Shown: positions 28,883-32,668 of the stretch, piece after piece | Layout: each line of letters starts with the position of its first letter | How positions within the stretch are numbered: position 1 is the stretch's first letter | DNA from: Brucella thiophenivorans | Lineage (GTDB): Bacteria; Pseudomonadota; Alphaproteobacteria; Rhizobiales; Rhizobiaceae | Length of the DNA: 32,668 nt | Assembly (NCBI RefSeq): GCF_002252445.1 | Contig: NZ_NNRJ01000002.1 | Coordinates: 1-32,668, forward strand | Direction: 5' to 3' | Translations under genes and position numbers: made by a program | The notes under the pieces: generated by a model | Told to the model about the DNA's origin: nothing | Databases searched by the model: none | What the model saw: the letters and a program-made list of their open reading frames with translations, nothing else

Positions 28883-29314
28883 TTATTCGTCTCGCGGTAC
28901 CAATTGTGCACGTCGAGCTCTGTGAACCTCGACAATCCCATTTCTCAGCGCTTCAAAAAGCCCACGCGGCAACATTCCGTATTGGTAGGTGCCGTCCGGC
29001 TTTGGACGAAGGTCATAGCCCGGCCATGTAAAACGATTGAGTTCATCAAAGCGAATCCAATGCCGTTCGCTATCCAAGCCTAAGCTTTTGCAAACGTTGG
29101 CTGGAATTTCGAGCGATGTGCTTGGGTCAACGGGAGCCGAGTGCGTGATCGGCGCAACAATAGTTCGAACTTGCCCTTTGTCGCCCTGAGGAACCGCAAC
29201 CACGATCGCGCACGGCCGGTCCTTTTTGCCTTCGTCGGCTCCGGCGTCATGTTCGGAGCTCCAAAGGAAGCTGTAACGAATAACGAGACCTGGTGTTGGT
29301 AGAGGAATACTCAC
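28883..29314 (-). CDS. Putative toxin of a toxin-antitoxin pair, PemK/MazF-like
   Basis: This 143-residue soluble protein has an N-terminal stretch, PGLVIRYSFLWSSEHDAGAD, then KKDRPCAIVVAV and RTIVAPITH, recalling the beta-barrel start of PemK/MazF-type endoribonucleases (KxRP-(V/I)VV). The C-terminal half is unlike standard MazF. It begins at a GTG that overlaps the antitoxin stop (GTGA), so it is translationally coupled to the Phd-like gene upstream, the usual antitoxin-first order. An RNase function is inferred from context and partial resemblance only. An IS30 element sits about 80-150 bp downstream. Confidence 0.6.
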   Translation of the reverse strand: MSIPLPTPGLVIRYSFLWSSEHDAGADEGKKDRPCAIVVAVPQGDKGQVRTIVAPITHSAPVDPSTSLEIPANVCKSLGLDSERHWIRFDELNRFTWPGYDLRPKPDGTYQYGMLPRGLFEALRNGIVEVHRARRAQLVPRDE

Positions 29315-29562
29315 CGTGTAACGCCGTACTCAGCCGCCTCAATAGCTGCAAGTGTTTGGTCGTCGAGTTCTCCTGTCTTGAGGACTTGACGTTCTCTCAG
29401 CTTAAGGCGCTCAAAATGTTCAAGTTCAGTAGCGGAAAGATAAGCGCCAACGACCCGTCCGTGGCTCGTTACGCTGATGACGCCAGCTTTGATCGCCTCA
29501 TCTTGGTAACGACCAAAATTACGCGAAAAATCGCTCGCGGGCACGGCTCTAAACTCTGGCAT
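29311..29562 (-). CDS. Phd/YefM-like antitoxin
   Basis: This 83-residue protein has the Phd fold pattern: VPASDFSRNFGRYQDEAIKA (N-terminal DNA-binding and dimerisation part) and GVISVTSHGRVVGAYLSATE (the vxITxHGRpvavl motif). It ends in a polar helix (ERQVLKTGELDDQTLAAIEA) expected to bind the toxin. AGGAGG precedes the ATG. A perfect 30-bp palindrome lies 17-46 bp upstream and is the likely autoregulatory operator. The short overlap with the downstream gene supports a toxin-antitoxin operon. Confidence 0.82.
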   Translation of the reverse strand: MPEFRAVPASDFSRNFGRYQDEAIKAGVISVTSHGRVVGAYLSATELEHFERLKLRERQVLKTGELDDQTLAAIEAAEYGVTR

Positions 29563-29578
29563 GGTTTACCTCCTGTTA

Positions 29579-29608
29579 TTTCACGCAAATTACGTAATTT
29601 GCGTGAAA
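29579..29608. promoter_or_regulatory. Perfect 30-bp palindrome upstream of the antitoxin
   Basis: The left arm TTTCACGCAAATTAC is followed immediately by its exact reverse complement GTAATTTGCGTGAAA. It lies just upstream of the antitoxin ribosome-binding site on the minus strand. Long palindromes at this position are typical autorepression operators of toxin-antitoxin operons; it could also form a cruciform or hairpin. Confidence 0.85.
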
Positions 29609-29944
29609 ATGTCAATTCGCAAACAAATCAAGTACGATACACACAAAGGTATCCATTACCCGCGACCCTTTAGAATAAGACTTGTCAGAATGTTCCAGCT
29701 CAAGGGTATATGACGTGTCCCCGATAACTACCCAATCGACTTCAATCCACAAGAAACGGTCATTTTATAAGTCTGAAGCGACGCTGTCAGCAGCCCCTCT
29801 TTGCGAGAGCGTTGATAATCATCAGGATTCTAGATCAATCCATACAATCTAATCACGAAAACCCGTAAAGAATTCAACTGTGCACAGCAAAGCTAGGGCC
29901 AAACTAATTCAGTACAGGAAGAACGCATACAAAAGAACTCTGGA
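29609..29944. other. Gap with no recognised gene
   Basis: No open frame with a plausible start or recognisable protein was seen between the antitoxin promoter and the WGR gene. The sequence is AT-rich, and no strong repeats were noticed. Confidence 0.4.
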
Positions 29945-30190
29945 TCAGACTGGCATATAGCCCCGTTTCAATTTTTGACGATGCAAGCGATCAAGCGCGG
30001 AACAAGCATCTTGCGAGCTATCAAATGATTGGCATTTTGATTGGCCGAAGCTGCCAATTCGCCCCCAGTTACGAGTTAAAACCCAAAGACCAAACAGATC
30101 AGTCTCAACAGACAAGCCATAAAAACGCGCCATGTTTTGTGACGGGTTTCGGCGCTGCAGATCGACGTGCATGAAAGTTGTGTTGGTCAT
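29945..30190 (-). CDS. WGR-domain protein
   Basis: This 81-residue protein is essentially a single WGR domain: MHVDLQRRNPSQNMARFYGL, FGLWVLTRNWGRIGSFGQSK (with the WGR triad and IG-x-GQ), then DACSALDRLHRQKLKRGYMP. Stand-alone WGR proteins of about 80 residues are frequent on alphaproteobacterial accessory replicons; the domain is thought to bind nucleic acid or protein, and the role is unknown. ATG 30190 is preferred to the TTG two codons earlier. A cluster of TTGAATCA-type half-sites lies upstream. Confidence 0.8.
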   Translation of the reverse strand: MTNTTFMHVDLQRRNPSQNMARFYGLSVETDLFGLWVLTRNWGRIGSFGQSKCQSFDSSQDACSALDRLHRQKLKRGYMPV

Positions 30191-30201
30191 ACACAAGAGT
30201 C

Positions 30202-30278
30202 TGATTCATCGCTCATACAATATCCAATGAATGTTTTGAATCAGTACGTGTCGAATGATTCAAAATTTTGTTGAATCA
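30202..30278. promoter_or_regulatory. Cluster of TTGAATCA half-sites upstream of the WGR gene
   Basis: TGATTCA (30202-30208), TTTTGAATCA (30234-30243), TGATTCAAAA (30256-30265) and TTGAATCA (30271-30278) alternate in orientation. The middle pair is a perfect 10-bp inverted repeat with a 12-bp spacer. The position, 12-90 bp upstream of the WGR start, fits an operator array. The rest of the 30197-30480 gap shows no gene. Confidence 0.55.
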
Positions 30279-30480
30279 CAAGATGTTGAGGCGATAGAGC
30301 ACAAGGAACATCCCGCTCATCATGGGGTACTTCTAACATATTTGGACGGCACTTAGATCGTCGATTTTCGTTTTAATTTCAGTTGGATTGCAACAGAATC
30401 CAACTTTCGACACCAAGCCCAAGTGCAACGCGGTATAAATAACTCAATTTTGTGCAATCTAGCTCGCCCGCATTCTCACC

Positions 30481-30762
30481 TTACAATTCCAGTTCTTCGA
30501 TTTGTCTTTTTACTATATTAAGCAGGCTATTTGAACCAACCGATCCCTCATCTGAATAAGCTAGCGTAAGCAAAGTGAGTGGATGAACATTAAGGACAGA
30601 GCAAATCCCTTCGATTTTTTTGAGGGTAGGACTTTTTAGCCCTCTCTCCAAAGAACTCATATATGTTCGGCTTGAAACCTCCGAGAAAGCTTCTTGACTA
30701 AGATTCTTAGCTTTGCGGACCTGTTGCAACGCTGTGGGGAGGGATGCACTAATTTCGGTCAT
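30481..30762 (-). CDS. XRE-family helix-turn-helix regulator
   Basis: This 93-residue single-domain regulator carries the HTH in LPTALQQVRKAKNLSQEAFS, EVSSRTYMSSLERGLKSPTL and KKIEGICSVLNVHPLTLLTL (residues about 8-65), with the SLERG-SPTL signature of Cro/C1-type proteins. The short acidic tail may dimerise. It diverges from the 242-residue gene, and an inverted repeat lies in the shared promoter, so it probably controls itself and that neighbour. Resemblance to restriction-modification controller proteins is general; no restriction genes were seen. Confidence 0.82.
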   Translation of the reverse strand: MTEISASLPTALQQVRKAKNLSQEAFSEVSSRTYMSSLERGLKSPTLKKIEGICSVLNVHPLTLLTLAYSDEGSVGSNSLLNIVKRQIEELEL

Positions 30763-30801
30763 TCCAGACGCCCTTTCAAAATCCAGAATGAATAGCTGTT
30801 G

Positions 30802-30830
30802 AACTCTATAGCGCTACAATCTATAGTGTT
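30802..30830. promoter_or_regulatory. Inverted repeat between the XRE gene and the 242-aa gene
   Basis: AACTCTATAG (30802-30811) and CTATAGTGTT (30821-30830) are inverted copies matching at eight of ten positions with a nine-base spacer. They are nested inside outer arms GAATGAA and TTCATTC. It is a candidate operator for the adjacent XRE regulator. Confidence 0.55.
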
Positions 30831-30847
30831 CATTCAAGGTTTTTTCA

Positions 30848-31576
30848 TTGTGGGATTTCATGAGACATCAGCGTGTTGGTGAGATTGGCTGTTACCTCAA
30901 ATTATCGCTGCTGCGTGCTTTGTCTGATGGCCATCGCCTCGGCATAGCCTGGTATCTGGTTCCTGACACGGCGCGACCAAGTGCGGGCCTGCAGACCGGT
31001 TATCTCGACTTACCCGATCGCTGGCGACAGCTTGATCCAGACGTTTTTGACGCATTGCATTCACTCGTGCGTTCCGGCCGGCGTTCCGTAAATGCATTGC
31101 AACGATCGGGGATTATCAGCGCCGTACACTCCTTGAGCGTTCTTCAATATGACCGCGTTCACTGGCCCCAACGCGTAAGTTATCGCAAAGCGTGGTTTGA
31201 TGGCGTCGTTCGTGATCTTCGGGACTGTGATCTCATCTTTGCTGATCCGGAAATGGGGCTGATCGATAAGGGCAAGCCGATGCGTGCCGATCATGCGCTT
31301 CGTATCACTTTGGAAGAAGCAAAAGCGCTGGCCAAAGGCCGGACTGCCATCCTCTTTCATCGAAACTCATTGCGCGCAGGCGGACAGGATGAGGAAGTGC
31401 ACCACTGGCTAAGCCAATTTGGTCCGAACGCCATTGCTCTACGAGCGAACGCTTATAGCGCTCGAACATATTTCATCCTCAATCCAACACCCACCATTTA
31501 CCAAAGGGCTGTGCGCTTTTGCGCGCGCTGGCAGGATCTCAGCGTTAATCTGCAAGGCGCCCCCCTGTTTTGCTGA
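30848..31576 (+). CDS. Conserved uncharacterised protein with a DPE-G motif
   Basis: This 242-residue soluble protein has an N-terminal stretch MRHQRVGEIGCYLKLSLLRA then LGIAWYLVPD, and a central CDLIFADPEMGLIDKGKPMR. Then come KALAKGRTAILFHRNSLRAG and a C-terminal RTYFILNP segment. I recall a widespread uncharacterised bacterial family with a similar LVFLDPDNG motif, which resembles motif IV of methyltransferases or an acidic metal site of nucleases; neither activity is shown. Start: TTG 30848 keeps MWDF, which fits the family as I remember it; ATG 30860 is the alternative. It is divergent from an XRE regulator. A defence or DNA-processing role is possible but speculative. Confidence 0.6.
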   Translation: MWDFMRHQRVGEIGCYLKLSLLRALSDGHRLGIAWYLVPDTARPSAGLQTGYLDLPDRWRQLDPDVFDALHSLVRSGRRSVNALQRSGIISAVHSLSVLQYDRVHWPQRVSYRKAWFDGVVRDLRDCDLIFADPEMGLIDKGKPMRADHALRITLEEAKALAKGRTAILFHRNSLRAGGQDEEVHHWLSQFGPNAIALRANAYSARTYFILNPTPTIYQRAVRFCARWQDLSVNLQGAPLFC

Positions 31577-31594
31577 CTGCCTGAGGCAGCAGTT

Positions 31595-31613
31595 GACGGT
31601 TTTCATAACCGTC
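31595..31613 (+). terminator. Hairpin after the DPE-G gene
   Basis: GACGGTT and AACCGTC form a 7-bp perfect stem around a 5-base loop, 19 bp after the stop. A smaller CTGCC/GGCAG hairpin precedes it. No clear T-run follows, so the terminator call is tentative. Confidence 0.45.
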
Positions 31614-31754
31614 GCTGACAGCTCGCCTCACTCTACTCGCTTCAAGCCTTTTTAGACAGCTCTCGGAAACACCGAGCGACTGAATGGCTTCGTGCATCCG
31701 CAAATTCGTTGATTGATCCGCCCTCCTCCCAAATCCATACCCATGAGGTTACAA

Positions 31755-32603
31755 ATGACCGTACAAACATTCGCCACACGCTTTCTGGTCTTACTGACTA
31801 TGCTCCTAAGCGGTCCTGTTGCACCGGGCTTCGCACAACACATCGATAATGTGAGAGGAGTCTTGAGAGAAGGTTTTGAACGGCAATCTCTGCCACTTCC
31901 AACTGATTGGGGATCAATCAACAGCGTTGTCCTGCCGGAAAGACGCAATATAATGGACCTGGGATTACCGGGCGATCGGCCCAGTCGAGCCAACAAAAGG
32001 TTGCCTGTTAGGGTGGATCCACTTGATCAGTTTGGCTTTAAAAATTATCTGATGAGCAAGAACGACACACAAGCCTGCCGGTTTCTGGTGGAGATGGAAA
32101 TATCGACTTCTTGCCCGCCGCTTGAGATTATTCTTGTTAATCCGCAAAACATCACGGAATTCATCACAATCTCCAAAGAGATGAAAGCCGGATATCTCTC
32201 AAAATCCTTTGTCGAGAAGACACTACTGCCTGAACTCATCAAAAATCGACAGGAAATAATTGGCGACGAAATCATAGACGGAATGAACACCAAAATTGCT
32301 TTGATTGAACCGCCAGCTTTTGCCACCGAACATGCCAATCCGCGCATTTCTTATAGAACTCAGCTGGTCAGCGATAATGGCAACGAGGCGGTGCGCTATT
32401 TTGATCAAAGTGTCTATGTGCTCACCCGCCATGGCTACATCGGGATCAACATTTTTAATACAAAGTTTCTGGACAAGAAGCATATCGACGCAATCGTCGA
32501 TCGCATCATTTTGGTAGAAGCGCCCAATCGTTACGCAGACACATCCATGTTCGACTTCAACAGCGCCACGATCAAAGCCGAAGACTTTGTGATTTTCGAA
32601 TGA
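31755..32603 (+). CDS. Putative secreted protein of unknown function
   Basis: The protein has 282 residues with an N-terminal signal sequence (TRFLVLLTMLLSGPVAPGFA, cleavage likely after GFAQ or FA). The mature part has mixed alpha/beta character, two cysteines about 12 residues apart (ACRFLVEMEISTSCPP) that could form a disulfide, and no recognised domain. ATG 31755 is preferred because GAGG stands six bases upstream; the frame is open back to 31713 through another ATG at 31743. It should be periplasmic or exported. It could be a lone accessory gene; nothing nearby indicates a pathway. Confidence 0.6.
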   Translation: MTVQTFATRFLVLLTMLLSGPVAPGFAQHIDNVRGVLREGFERQSLPLPTDWGSINSVVLPERRNIMDLGLPGDRPSRANKRLPVRVDPLDQFGFKNYLMSKNDTQACRFLVEMEISTSCPPLEIILVNPQNITEFITISKEMKAGYLSKSFVEKTLLPELIKNRQEIIGDEIIDGMNTKIALIEPPAFATEHANPRISYRTQLVSDNGNEAVRYFDQSVYVLTRHGYIGINIFNTKFLDKKHIDAIVDRIILVEAPNRYADTSMFDFNSATIKAEDFVIFE

Positions 32604-32668
32604 AGGTGGTCCGGCCTCAGCACGCGCATGTTGGGGAGCCCGCAGAATTCGGAAAAAATCGTACGCTA

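Overview
The window looks like accessory DNA from an alphaproteobacterium of the Hyphomicrobiales, probably the Ochrobactrum/Brucella group. This is inferred from the style of the genes and insertion sequences (IS), not from a marker gene. It is a mosaic of four parts. (1) Positions 1-1600 are an IS graveyard: an IS630-type element (185-1222) sits inside an older IS3-family transposase remnant and is followed by the tail of a second IS3 element. (2) Positions 1879-9145 are a surface-polysaccharide block: an AT-rich three-domain methyltransferase/glycosyltransferase, a family 2 glycosyltransferase on the opposite strand, and the complete dTDP-L-rhamnose pathway in one tight operon, rfbA-rfbC-rfbB-rfbD. 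A response-regulator diguanylate cyclase follows on the minus strand (9318-10244).

(3) Positions 10330-13436 are a second IS pile-up (IS30, IS3 and IS6 types), in which every transposase is broken by stops, frameshifts or truncation. Next to it lies the most coherent part of the window, a catabolic island at 13437-27480. It encodes a LacI regulator, a TauABC/SsuABC-like ABC importer (two permeases, ATPase, binding protein), a histidinol-dehydrogenase-family enzyme resembling HpsN, a short-chain dehydrogenase, a medium-chain dehydrogenase, a divergent GntR/UTRA regulator, the two subunits of a sulfolactate sulfo-lyase (SuyA, SuyB), and a proton-translocating transhydrogenase (PntA, PntB). Read together, it looks like a pathway that imports 2,3-dihydroxypropane-1-sulfonate (DHPS), interconverts its enantiomers through the two secondary dehydrogenases, oxidises it to (R)-sulfolactate with HpsN, and cleaves that to pyruvate and sulfite with SuyAB. 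A perfect 12-bp palindrome, TCTTATATAAGA, occurs once before the importer/hps operon and twice in tandem before suyAB, tying the two operons into one putative regulon. A textbook LacI-type operator lies in the importer promoter. IS6-like terminal repeats abut both edges of the island, suggesting that it moved as a unit.

(4) Positions 27729-32603 hold an intact IS30-family transposase, a putative toxin-antitoxin pair with a perfect 30-bp palindrome in its promoter, a WGR-domain protein with a cluster of repeated half-sites upstream, an XRE-type regulator divergent from an uncharacterised protein with a DPE-G motif, and a putative secreted protein. No rRNA, tRNA, CRISPR array, phage structural gene or replication origin was seen. 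All functional calls come from reading the sequence; no database search was run.
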